Shown: positions 34,842-45,535 of the stretch, piece by piece
How the letters are laid out: the number at the start of each line of letters is the position of its first letter
How positions within the stretch are numbered: the first letter of the stretch is position 1
NCBI RefSeq assembly: GCF_016808095.1
Contig: NC_068977.1
Coordinates: 9,484,479 to 9,548,478 of the forward strand
Direction: 5' to 3'
Length of the DNA stretch: 64,000 nucleotides
DNA from: Vigna angularis
Lineage: Eukaryota > Streptophyta > Magnoliopsida > Fabales > Fabaceae
Made by a program: the position numbers and the translations under genes
The notes under the pieces: generated by a model
Told to the model about the DNA's origin: nothing
What the model saw: only the letters and a program-made list of their open reading frames with translations
Databases searched by the model: none

Positions 34842-36833
34842 TGATAATGCTAAATTTTACCATATTTTAAGCATCATTTTAGTAGCAAAATCAACTCCTT
34901 TCTAACTTATAACTTGCTTAATCCTCTTGTTTTGTCTTGTTTTCTAAATAATTGTGTTTTTGGCTACTTTGATGTACTTTCATCAATAATCCCTTATTTT
35001 GTAGCTAAAAATGAGCTTGGAAGACTCTCCAACCATGTATAGAACTGGACCAAGAAGTTAGCACGGAGAAACGCTCGCCACACATGCAGGACACTCGCAC
35101 AAGCAGGACGTTCGTCCAAGATTCAGAACGTTCGTCCAAAAGAGAAGAGAGAACGCTCGCCAGAGAAGTGGACGTTCGTCCAGAAACAAGCGGACGCTCG
35201 TCCTCCATGCAGAACGGACGCTCGTCCAGAAGGCAGAAGAGCGGACGCTCGTCCAGAGTGGAAGCACGAGCGAACGCTCGTCCCAGCCAAGCGGGCGCTC
35301 GTCCAAGAGAGCGGACGTTCGTCCAGGAAAGAGGACGCTCGTCCAGGAGGACGCTCGTCCAAATACGAGAGGGAGAGGACGCTCGTCCCAGGCAGAGGAC
35401 GCTCGTCCAGCCAGGCAGAAGTGGACGCTCGTCCAGCCAGGCAGAGGACGCTCGTCCAAGTTGCAGAGAGGACGCTCGTCCCAGCCAGACACGAGGGACG
35501 CTCGTCCATGCAGAAGAAACGAGAGGACGCTCGTCCATGCAGAAGAGGATGCTCGTCCATGCAGAGGAGGACGCTCGTCAAAGAAGCGGGCGCTCGTCCA
35601 AGATAAGAGGACATTCGTCCAGCGAGATAAGAGGACGCTCGTCCAGCGAGACACGCAGAGGACGTTCGTCCACCCAGGACGCTCGTCAGTGGACGCTCGG
35701 CAGCGAGAAGTGGACGTTCGTCCACTTTCAGCTTCCAGAGAGTTTCACGCCCGGGCGTGAGAAATGGGGCGCCCGGGCGCAACTTTTCGCCAGTTTTGAA
35801 TACTTCCCGAGAGTCTCGCGCCCGGGCGCGACTTTTACTGATGTGGCAGACAGCTTATTTAACCCAGAAACGCGAAGGGTTTGGGGTCTTTGGTCATTTG
35901 GAGGCGCGATTTCACGGCTGGAGCTCATGGAGGGCGTGAGGAGCTTGTGGGAACATCTCCTCCTCTTCCTTTGGGTCTCCTTCTTCATCCATCTTCCACG
36001 TTTGTAAGCTTTAGGGTTCTCCATGGAAATGGAGAACCAAACCCATCTTGTTAGGATTAGTTGTAGCCTTTGAATTCTTGTGTAATTGTTGAATGATTTG
36101 AATATATATATGCCTTTTCTATCAATTGCTAGTATTCTTGTTTCCGATCTTAAAGCTTGCATGTAATGGGAACGTTCATGGCTTGATTTTGGGGTTTTAT
36201 GGATTATGGGAACGTAAGATGAAATCTTGAACTGAAATAAGAGTCCTTGTGGGTCATTGATTCTAGGAATGGAAGATGATTCACATGTTGTCTTAGATCC
36301 CAGCTCTTTAATGCGGGTTTTGCTTGTTAGATTGCCAAGGAATTGGGGTTTGATAAGGAAAACCTAGGCTCTTTCACCTAAGGAATTAGGGCTAGAGTGT
36401 TTTAGTGGATTGACTTTAGTAAATTGATAGTGAGGAGATAAAATTGGTTATACACAAGAGTGCATTGGTGAAAACTAGCCTTAGCAATGTCATTTCATAT
36501 CATTTCTAGTCTTTTCCATTTCCAAGTGCCTTCAATACCAAAGTCCAACCTTGTAATTATGTATGAATTTACATTTCTGCACTTGTTCTGTAAATTGATG
36601 TTATGTTCTTGAGTCTATATGAGTTGTTAATCGCACAATTCTTTAGTATTACGAGTCTCTTGGGAAAACGATACCCGGTCTTACCGGTTTATTACTTGAA
36701 CGATTCGGTACACTTGCCGAAATCGAGCCCAACAAGTATTTTTTAGCTAACAAGTTTTTGGCGCCGTTGCCGGGGATTTGGGGATTGAACCCGATTCCTA
36801 GCAACGGCTAACAAGTTAAATTGGGCCTCATCA
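34842..36833 (+). mobile_element. Solo LTR (family A), containing a primer-site-like segment
   Basis: The 1992-bp sequence runs from TGATAATGCTAAATT to GGGCCTCATCA (TG...CA). It is flanked by a perfect 5-bp duplication GTGTG (34837-34841 and 36834-36838). No internal region is attached, so it is a solo LTR left by LTR-LTR recombination. It holds a dyad minisatellite (35060-35740), CGCCCGGGCG motifs (35750-35830), a unique region to about 36700, and at 36759-36776 the segment TGGCGCCGTTGCCGGGGA, which matches the tRNA-Asp primer binding site of plant gypsy elements. Confidence 0.88.
35060..35740 (+). repeat. Array of GGACGCTCGTCC dyads in the solo LTR
   Basis: More than thirty copies of GGACGCTCGTCC or GGACGTTCGTCC, spaced by 3-25 bp of purine-rich linkers such as AGCCAGGCAGAA and ATGCAGAAG. 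Each is an inverted repeat GGACG-NN-CGTCC. Long open frames on all strands (DERPL/ARPSR-type peptides) arise from the repeat and are not genes. Confidence 0.93.
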
Positions 36834-37450
36834 GTGTGCTATTTTAATTAATTGTTCCAATTGCTTTGATGGCTTATGTATGCATTATCATAATGGTGTC
36901 ATAGTGAAAGTATGGTATGATAATTGTAATATGGATGTGAAAGAGAATTCCAAGGAGAAATGTCTCAGTGATTTGTTATTAAGGTGTGGTAAAGTATGAA
37001 TATGGACAGTGAAATCCACGATGTTCATCTTGACATTTTAATGATTATCAATTCTCAAGTAGAGATGGGTAAGTCATGTCGTGAGAATAGTAGGAGGTCC
37101 TAGCCTATAGGGTATTGTAGGTGAGTTATAACGGACTAACCCCGAGTGACAGCTGAGGGTGTTCTAGTTACTACACCCCCGGACGCAAGAACGGCCTCAA
37201 GCTACATATTCATACAATCTGGATGGTTAAGTCAAGTATTCAGTCATTGCCTGTAATGTATGGTCGGTCATTGTATGCTTGAAATGCTCGGTTGACATAT
37301 GCTTATGTATTTCTTTAATTTGCATGATTAGTGTAATCAATTAAATTACTCTAGCTTACCTTTGCTTTTTTGTGGCCTGTCTTTGTATGATGTTTCTCTT
37401 TTGCGATGATCACCTTAATGGTGTGAGCTTAGGAATACAGTCTTTTCAAT

Positions 37451-37926
37451 TGGAGCAGCTGAAGGGGGGAAATGAAGCTGATAGTATAAATAGTTATTTT
37501 TGTTTTTCAGGTAAAATTTTTATTCACCAAATCTGTAGTTTTGTTATATCATTATGCATGTAATATTTCATTTTAGTAAAGTTTATATTACTAAATTTAT
37601 TTAATAAATAAGTATTAAAAAAAACTCAAAAAATCGAAAGTTGTAAGATTATAAAACTAAAAACTATAAAATTATAACATGATAAAATTACAAAATATAA
37701 GAATTATAAAATCACGAAAATATAAAAATAATAAAATTATAATATAAATTTATAAAATTGTAAATTTATATGATTATAAAATCATAAAGTTAGAAAAACT
37801 TTAAAAGTTATAAATTTACAAGATTATAAAATAATATAATTATAAAATTATAAAGTTATAAGATTAGAAAATTATAACATTATAAAATTATTCGATTATA
37901 TGTAAACACTAAATAAAATAATAAAA
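37451..37926. other. AT-rich low-complexity stretch
   Basis: From about 37620 the sequence is a loose repetition of ATTATAAAAT and related words. There is no gene. Confidence 0.75.
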
Positions 37927-38929
37927 CAAAATGTAACATCCCAAAATACAGTAATAACTATAATTTAGAATTAATTACAATTAACAGTTAAACAATGCAG
38001 TCTTATACTTAACAGGGTTCAAAAGCCGAACGACTTAATATACAGAAACCAAAAATACTAAGCAGAAATAAGAAGAGTCAGGGACGAACGGTTTTACAAA
38101 ACCAAATAACCGAACGTCCACTAATCAGATTAAAGTAATATAAACTAAACCAACGAGCGCGCTAAGGCTCGGCCTTGACTTCCACATCTACGAGGCTCAC
38201 GTCTTCCAAATTTTCTTCTTCCAGCGCCTCTTCCAGTGGCTCACTCCCATCTGCTCCCATCCACACGGATGATCATCGCGAAGACAAGACGGACGTACAA
38301 GGACGAGGAACAACACAAGGAAAAACAAAGGGTAAGCTTATGTAATTTAATTCATACCTTAACATAAAGATTCATCAATTCAAACATACCAGAATAATTC
38401 AACATAAATAAGCATCCAAAAACTATTACTAGACGGACCGTCCGGACTGTATGAATCTGCGTAGCTACAGGCGTCCTTGCACCCGAGTGATGTAGTAACT
38501 GTATTACACTCAACAGCTGCCACTCGAGGTTAGTCCGTTCTTACGTCGCCCATGTTAACTTATGGACTAAGGACCTCCTGCCGTTCCCACACATGACCTA
38601 CCCCCTCTAAGTGAGGATGAGTACTCACGGAACATCAGGATGGACAGCCAGCATTAGCATGCCCACAGTCATACTTTACCAAATTCCATATTCAAATTCA
38701 TCCATACATGAGTCGTTCCTCCCTGGAAAGCTCGTTCAAAACCAACAACCGTTTATTCATCTCATATAATGTTCATTATTTATAATCTTTTACTTTTATT
38801 TTCATTTTTGTCTTTCAGTCCAAGTACATAAAATCACGAACGTTCAGCCCTCTTTATAACGAGGACAAACGTGAGGAACGAGACTGAAGAGTTTACCCCG
38901 TTCCAAAATAAAGTAATATCAACTACCAG

Positions 38930-39190
38930 ATAGATGGACGACCTGTATTAACACGGGTGCTCGACACGGTCGGTCGACCCAGACGGACGACCGGTAATAA
39001 CACGGGTGCTCGACACGGTCGGTCGACCTAGATGGACGACCTGTGTTAAGAAGGGTGCTCGACACGGTCGGTCGACCCAGATGGACGACCTGTATTAAGA
39101 AGGGTGCTCGACACGGTCGGTCGACCCAAATGGACGACCTGTATTAAGAAGGGTGCTCGACAGGGTCGGTCGACCCAGATGGACGACCTG
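38930..39190. repeat. 49-bp tandem repeat in the outer LTR
   Basis: About five and a half copies of a 49-bp unit containing GGGTGCTCGACACGGTCGG and GATGGACGACCTG, starting near 38933, 38982, 39031, 39080, 39129 and 39178. CGACC/GGTCG inverted words recur in each unit. Confidence 0.92.
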
Positions 39191-40029
39191 AGGTTCGGTT
39201 CGTGGATTATCAAGGTTGGTCAACTTGTCGGAAGGACCAGTTGGTAGAGTTTACATACAAGAATCCAATGCTAGTAAACGACTGAGCACGGTAGAGAACA
39301 CTATTGAAGTTATACCAACACTATTTTTCATCAAGGGATTTTTCAAGAAAAGAGTAAGAGCGCTTGGTGTAAGAGCCTAGGTTTTCCTTATCAAATCCCA
39401 ATTCCTTGGCAATCTAACAAGCAAAACCCGCATTAAAGAGCTGGGATCTAAGACAACATGTGAATCATCTTCCATTCCTAGAATCAATGACCCACAAGGA
39501 TTCCTATTTCAGTTCAAGATTTCATCTTACGTTCCCATAATCCATGAAACCCCAAAATCAAGTCATGAACGTTCCCATTACATGCAAGCTTTAAGATTGG
39601 AAACAAGAATACTAGCAATTGATAGAAAAGGCATATATATAATCAAATCATTCAACAATTACACAAGAATTCAAAGGCTACAACTAATCCCAACAAGATG
39701 GGTTTGGTTCTCCATTTCCATGGAGAACCCTAAAGCTTACAAACATGGAAGATGGAAGAAGAAGGAGACCCAATGGAAGAGGAGGAGATGTTCCCACAAG
39801 CTCCTCACGCCCTCCATGAGCTCCAACCGTGAAATCGCGCCTCCAAATGACCAAAGACCCTTAACCCTTCGCGTTTATAGGTTAAATAAGCTGTCTGCCA
39901 CATCAGTAAAAGTCGCGCCCGGGCGCCCCATTTTCTCACGCCCAGGCGCGAGACTCACTGGAAATATTCAAGTCTGGCGAAAAGTCGCGCCCGGGCGCCC
40001 CATTTCTCACGCCCGGGCGTGAAACTCTC

Positions 40030-40590
40030 TGGACGCTGAAAGTGGACGAACGTCCACTTCTGCTGGACGAACGTCCTCCTGCATGGACGAGCGTCCTCTT
40101 GCATGGACGAGCGTCCTCTCGTTTCTTCTGCATGGACGAGCGTCCCTCGTGTCTGGCTGGACGAGCGTCCTATCCTCTGGACGAGCGTTCTGGACGAACG
40201 TCCTCTGCCTGGCTGGACGAGCGTCCACTTCTGCCTGGCTGGACGAGCGTCTGCTTCTTGGACGAGCGCCTGCTGCCTCTGGACAAGCGTCCCCCTCTCT
40301 TGGACGAGCGCCCGCTTCTGGGACGAGCATCCTCGGACGAGCGTCCTCCTGGAAGAACGTCCGCTCTCTTGGACGAGCGCCCGCCTGGCTGAACGAGCGT
40401 CCTCTGCCTGGGACGAGCGTCCTCTCCCTCTCGCATTTGGACGAGCGTCCGCTCTGCATGGAGGACGAGCGTCCGCTTGTTTCTGGACGAACGTCCACTT
40501 CTCTGGCGAGCGTTCTCTCTTCTCTTTTGGACGAACGTTCTGAATCTTGGACGAACGTCCTGATTGTGCGAGTGTCCTGCATGTGTGGCG
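40030..40590 (-). repeat. GGACGAGCGTCC dyad array in the 3' LTR of the LARD-like element
   Basis: The same minisatellite as at 35060-35740, inverted because the LTR lies on the minus strand. GGACGAGCGTCC and GGACGAACGTCC alternate with CTCTGCCTGGCT-type linkers. Confidence 0.93.
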
Positions 40591-42674
40591 AGCGTTTCTC
40601 CGTGCTAACTTCTTGGTCCAGTTCTATACATGGTTGGAGAGTCTTCCAAGCTCATTTTTAGCTACAAAATAAGGGATTATTGATGAAAGTACATCAAAGT
40701 AGCCAAAAACACAAATATATAGAAAACAAGACAAAACAAGAGGATTAAGCAAGTTATAAGTTAGAAAGGAGTTGATTTTGCCATTAAAATGATGCTTAAA
40801 ATATGGTATAATTTAGCATTATCAAAATACCCCCAAACTTACAACTTTGCTTGTCCTCAAGCAAAAGTACTTCTCCTAGCAAACAATTCAATCACAATGG
40901 TCTAGCAACTCAAGCATAGTTTCAATCAAATAAACAAAATCAATCATGCTTGCTCAACTTATAAATCACATTCAAGAGACAATATAGTCTTAGCAAGCTA
41001 AACTTCAATCATGGTGCTCACAAATTAAAAATCACAAGATAGATGCAAATGATAGATCAACAAACATGGCAAGTTGTTTTCAATGAGTGCATGGAACCAA
41101 TCCTCGCCAAAGAAAGTGTTTCACTCAAGCACAATGGTGTATAAGGATGTGTGTCTAACTCTCAAATATCACAATGTTACACAAATCAACTTTGCCTTTT
41201 GTTTCAACCATTTCAAACACATTAACAAACAAGTTACATCACAAGGACTTTGATTGGCTTGTATTGTGGCTGGGCTAAGAAGAAAAATTGGTTTTTCTGG
41301 ACAACAAAGCACCTTGAGATAAGAGACCAAACAATTTAGTTCATGATATAGCATAGTATCTCTTTTTCTCCAAAATTGAATAAACCACTCTCAACTTATT
41401 TCCCAACTCTTTTTCATTGAATTCATGTTTTTGTTTTTCTTCTTCTTTCTTCTTTTTCTTTCTTTTTAACTCAACTTATTGTTTTTCTCAATGCTCTCCT
41501 TTTGACAAGAACTCCCCCAAACTTAGACCATTCTCCTCACTCTAACATATATGTTCATCTCAACTCAAGGTAAGGAGGTTAATGATTTTTCAATAGGCTT
41601 AAGGTTTCGGGAATGAGAAAGTTTTCTTTAAGGTTCAAAGGTTTAGCATTGGCTTTTAGGCTCAAAATGTAGAAGAGGTGGAAGAACAAGATGGCCTTGA
41701 TCATTTGTAACATGCAAGTAACTAGTTCAAATAGAGAAACTTAGGCAAAATCAACTGTGATTCCAAAGTAATAACATTCAACAATAAACTCTGAGGCACA
41801 ACATCTCACAGGTTCACTCAAGGTTCCAAAATTTGAAAAACACCATGCCAAGAATATTGATCACAATTAAAACTAAGCATCTATCTCAACAGATACAAGC
41901 AACCACAATCTCAGTTCAACAAGCTCAACCACATAATCTCAATCAGATTTTCAAAATAATTCTCATGGATAAAGAGCAAGCACAAGAGATTTGCATTCAA
42001 TTCAAGCATAGAAAATGATTCACTCAAATCACCAGACCAATTGCACAAGAACTATCCACAAGGCAAGTCAAAAAGAAATCCAAATTCAAAAACTGAAAGC
42101 AAATAAAAACTGGAAATTAAAACTGAAAAACCGAATAAAATGGACTCTTTGCAGCTCCAGCAGTGTAGGAGACTAGCTTCACTTTCATCTGCAACATCTT
42201 CCTCCAACAGTAGAATATACTCCGCAACTGCTCCACCTCCCCCATCAGTAGGGGCCTGGCCCCCAGGCCATGCTACACGAGCAGCAAAATCTTCATTTCA
42301 AATGGTGCTCAGCTCACACTTGGCTCAAAGGTTGGCCGGTGGTGGTTTTCAAACCTGTAAACTCCTAAGGAAAATGTTATCCTATACAAGAAAGCTCAAA
42401 GCAAACTTAGTATCTCATAGTCAACAACTGGAGAGAAGAATCCATAAAACAAACTAAAAGAAATATGCAAAAGAAAACAAAGAAACAAAACAATGAAAGC
42501 CAAAACAAACAAAGACAAAAGTACAAGAACAAAGAGGGAAGTCTTAGAATTAAGCTTCCCAAAGGTACAACAACACAAAAAGGGTAAAAAAACACAACAA
42601 AAGGAGTGTGTGAAAGAGTGCAAAAGAATGGGAAACTCATCATAAATCAAGAAAAACAAAAGTGCAGAACCAGA

Positions 42675-42880
42675 ATTTTTGGTGCTGGGCGCCCCTGGTG
42701 CAGCTCGCGCTCGGGCGCCCCTCAGCAGGGGGCGCTTGGGCGCCACTGGTGCATCGCGCGCTCGGGCGCCCCTCAGCAAGGGGCGCTTGGGCGCCACTCG
42801 GTCAGGTTGATGCAGGATGACCCTCGTGCAGCTCGCGCTCGGGCGCCCCTCAGCAGGGGGCGCTTGGGCGCCATATCAGT
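42675..42880. repeat. GC-rich tandem repeat with GGGCGCC words
   Basis: Three units of roughly 60-75 bp combine GCTCGCGCTCGGGCGCCCCT with CAGGGGGCGCTTGGGCGCCA. They stand out sharply from the AT-rich interior of the element. The pattern echoes the CGCCCGGGCG motifs in the LTRs. Confidence 0.88.
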
Positions 42881-43719
42881 TTTCTGCATAATGCAGATTT
42901 CTGCGAAATTGGCCACTCATCATGTGATTTTTGGTTCTAAACCTTCATTCAATGCACTCACACACCAAACAAGCTAAAACTAACCTAATAAACTTAAACA
43001 AACCATAAAAAACAACATCAAAACTCAAAAATCACAACAATGCAAAACTACACAAACATGCAAAACATAAGCCAAAAATGCAAATAACACAAAAATCACA
43101 CAAACACAAGTAAAATAGGTAATAAAATTGGGTTGCCTCCCAAAAGCGCTTGTTTAACGTCATTAGCTTGACGGATTACTCAATGAAGCGCAAATGTTGT
43201 TGTTGGTGTGCTCCTTCCACCAACTCCTCTTGAACCACATTCTAGCCACCAAATCAACTCTCATAGCTTGAATTCTTTATTTTTGCCCTTCCACTACCTT
43301 GACATCTTCAAACACTCAATCCTCTTGATCAACTTTGGCTTGCTAGGCTTGAGTTCATTGTCTCTCATCAAAGGGTGGTGGTGACTAGTCTTTCTCTTTT
43401 CCTTCTCCCTTTCTTCATCTTTCACTTAGCACTTGGAGCATCTTCAATGAAGGGAGAATTTTGGGCAGCTTGTAGTGCTCAAGCTAGTTGTCTCCTTGTG
43501 TCCTAAACTTCCTTCAATCTCAGGGTCTTCATGATGCTTTTGAGGCTGCAGTCCTCCTTGTGTGAACATCCCCTGCATACACTTAGACACAACTAGGCTA
43601 CAGCCACAAATTAGCCCAAGTAAAATTGAAAATCTATATACAACAAAAGAGTTAGTTCTATATACAAATCAAGTCTAAACAAGTTAGAAACCTCACAAAA
43701 GTCTAGTATTGACACGAGT

Positions 43720-43736
43720 CCACGGCAGCGGCGCCA
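43720..43736 (-). other. Primer binding site of the LARD-like element
   Basis: On the minus strand TGGCGCCGCTGCCGTGG lies just inside the 5' LTR boundary. It matches the tRNA-Asp complement TGGCGCCGTTGCCGGGG with two mismatches. A second, more decayed copy (AGCGCCGTTGCCAAGG on the minus strand, near 43801-43816) lies inside the LTR itself. Confidence 0.7.
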
Positions 43737-44869
43737 AAAACTTGATGTTGCCCAAATTTAACTTGTTAGCCGTTGCTAGGACTCGGGTTCAATCCCCAAA
43801 TCCTTGGCAACGGCGCTAAAAACTTGTTAGCTCAAAAAATACTTGTTGGGCTCGATTTCGGCAAGTGCACCGAATCGTTCAAGTAATAAACCGGTAAGAC
43901 CGGGTATCGTTTTCCCAAGAGACTCGTAATACTAGAGAATTGTGCGATTAACAACTCATATAGACTCAATAACATAACATCAATATACAGAACAAGTGCA
44001 GAAATGTAAATTCATACATAATTACAAGGTTGGACTTTGGTATTGAAGACACTTGGAAATGGAAAAGACTAGAAATGGAATGAAATGACATTGTTAAGGT
44101 TAGTTTTCACCAAAGCACTCTTGTGTATAACCAATTTCGTCTCCTCTCTATCAATTTACTAAAGTCAATCCACTAAAACACTCTAGCCCTAATTCCTTAG
44201 GTGAAAGAGCCTAGGTTTTCCTTATCAAATCCCAATTCCTTGGCAATCTAACAAGCAAAACCCGCATTAAAGAGCTGGGATCTAAGACAACATGTGAATC
44301 ATCTTCCATTCCTAGAATCAATGACCCACAAGGATTCCTATTTCAGTTCAAGATTTCATCTTACGTTCCCATAATCCATGAAACCCCAAAATCAAGCCAT
44401 GAACGTTCCCATTACATGCAAGCTTTAAGATTGGAAACAAGAATACTAGCAATTGATAGAAAAGGCATATATATAATCAAATCATTCAACAATTACACAA
44501 GAATTCAAAGGCTACAACTAATCCCAACAAGATGGGTTTGGTTCTCCATTTCCATGGAGAACCTTAAAGCTTACAAACATGGAAGATGGAAGAAGAAGGA
44601 GACCCAATGGAAGAGGAGGAGATGTTCCCACAAGCTCCTCACGCCCTCCATGAGCTCCAGCCATGAAATCGCGCCTCCAAATGACCAAAGACCCTTAACC
44701 CTTCGCGTTTCTGGGTTAAATAAGCTGTCTGCCACATCAGTAAAAGTCGCGCCCGGGCGCCCCATTTTCTCACGCCCGGGCGCGAGACTCACTGGAAATA
44801 TTCAAGTCTGGCGAAAAGTCGCGCCCGGGCGCCCCATTTCTCACGCCCGGGCGTGAAACTCTCTGGACG

Positions 44870-45356
44870 CTGAAAGTGGACGAACGTCCACTTCTGCTGG
44901 ACGAACGTCCTCCTGCATGGACGAGCGTCCTCTTGCATGGACGAGCATCCTCTCGTTTCTTCTGCATGGACGAGCGTCCCTCGTGTCTGGCTGGACGAGC
45001 GTCCTATCCTCTGGACGAGCGTTCTGGACGAACGTCCTCTGCCTGGCTGGACAAGCGTCCACTTCTGCTTGGCTGGACGAGCGTCTGCTTCTTGGACGAG
45101 CGCCTGCTGCCTCTGGACGAGCGTCCCCCTCTCTTGGACGAGCGCCCGCTTCTGGGACGAGCGTCCTCGGACAAGCGTCCTCCTGGACGAACGTCCGCTC
45201 TCTTGGACGAGCGCCCGCCTGGCTGAACGAGCGTCCTCTGCCTGGGACGAGCGTCCTCTCCCTCTTGCATTTGGACGAGCGTCTGCTCTGCATGGAGGAC
45301 GAGCGTCCGCTTGTTTCTGGACGAACGTCCACTTCTCTGGCGAGCGTTCTCTCTTC
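44870..45356 (-). repeat. GGACGAGCGTCC dyad array in the 5' LTR of the LARD-like element
   Basis: Nearly the same as 40030-40530, with scattered substitutions. The array ends abruptly at the junction near 45357 with unrelated sequence. Confidence 0.93.
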
Positions 45357-45357
45357 T

Positions 45358-45535
45358 CAAGAACTTGTCAATATAGAAGTCATGACATGTGATCTGAATA
45401 TTTGGAGGTGTAGGTACAATCCTCACTGTTGTGTCAGATATTATGTGATGGAATATTAACTGCTTTGTTGGGTTCGTTTGTGTTGTTATTGTCTATTTTC
45501 ATGAGGACACGAAAATATATAAGTTTGGGGGAGTT
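45358..45535 (+). other. Interior end and polypurine tract of a family B LTR element
   Basis: This is non-coding sequence that ends in AAGTTTGGGGGAGTTT directly before the TG of the next LTR. This marks it as the 3' end of a plus-strand element whose remainder is missing. Confidence 0.6.

Larger units (their letters stand above)
33706..37450 (+). repeat. Relic LTR related to the gypsy LTR family, split by a solo LTR
   Basis: The part at 36960-37260 is a diverged reverse-complement match to the 20700-21000 part of the gypsy LTR: GGAGGTCCTAGCCTATAGGG and CAGCTGAGGGTGTTCTAGTT followed by ACTACACC. The part at 33706-34841 has GTTCGGTC/GATCGGTC words typical of such LTRs. The two parts are separated by a solo LTR with its own duplication, so they were once continuous. 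The outer ends are not defined. Confidence 0.55.
39367..45357 (-). mobile_element. Partial LARD-like LTR element, family A, non-coding interior
   Basis: On the minus strand the 3' LTR begins at 40824 (TGATAATGC) and is cut at about 39367. The 5' LTR runs from about 45357 (its start is missing) to 43743 (ending GGGCAACATCA). A polypurine tract TTTGGGGGT (40825-40840) and a primer-site-like TGGCGCCGCTGCCGTGG (43736-43720) border a 2.9-kb interior with no recognisable gag or pol. The LTRs are closely similar to each other and to the solo LTR at 34842-36833. It would need proteins from another element to move. Confidence 0.82.

Noticed and set aside
36759..36776. Possible tRNA-Asp gene
   Set aside because: Only the 3' end complement is present, with no cloverleaf. 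It is a primer-binding-site type sequence of a retroelement.
42396..42797. 133-codon minus-strand frame with a hydrophobic stretch
   Set aside because: It lies in the non-coding interior of the LARD-like element and overlaps the GC-rich tandem repeat. The hydrophobic part comes from an A-rich plus strand.
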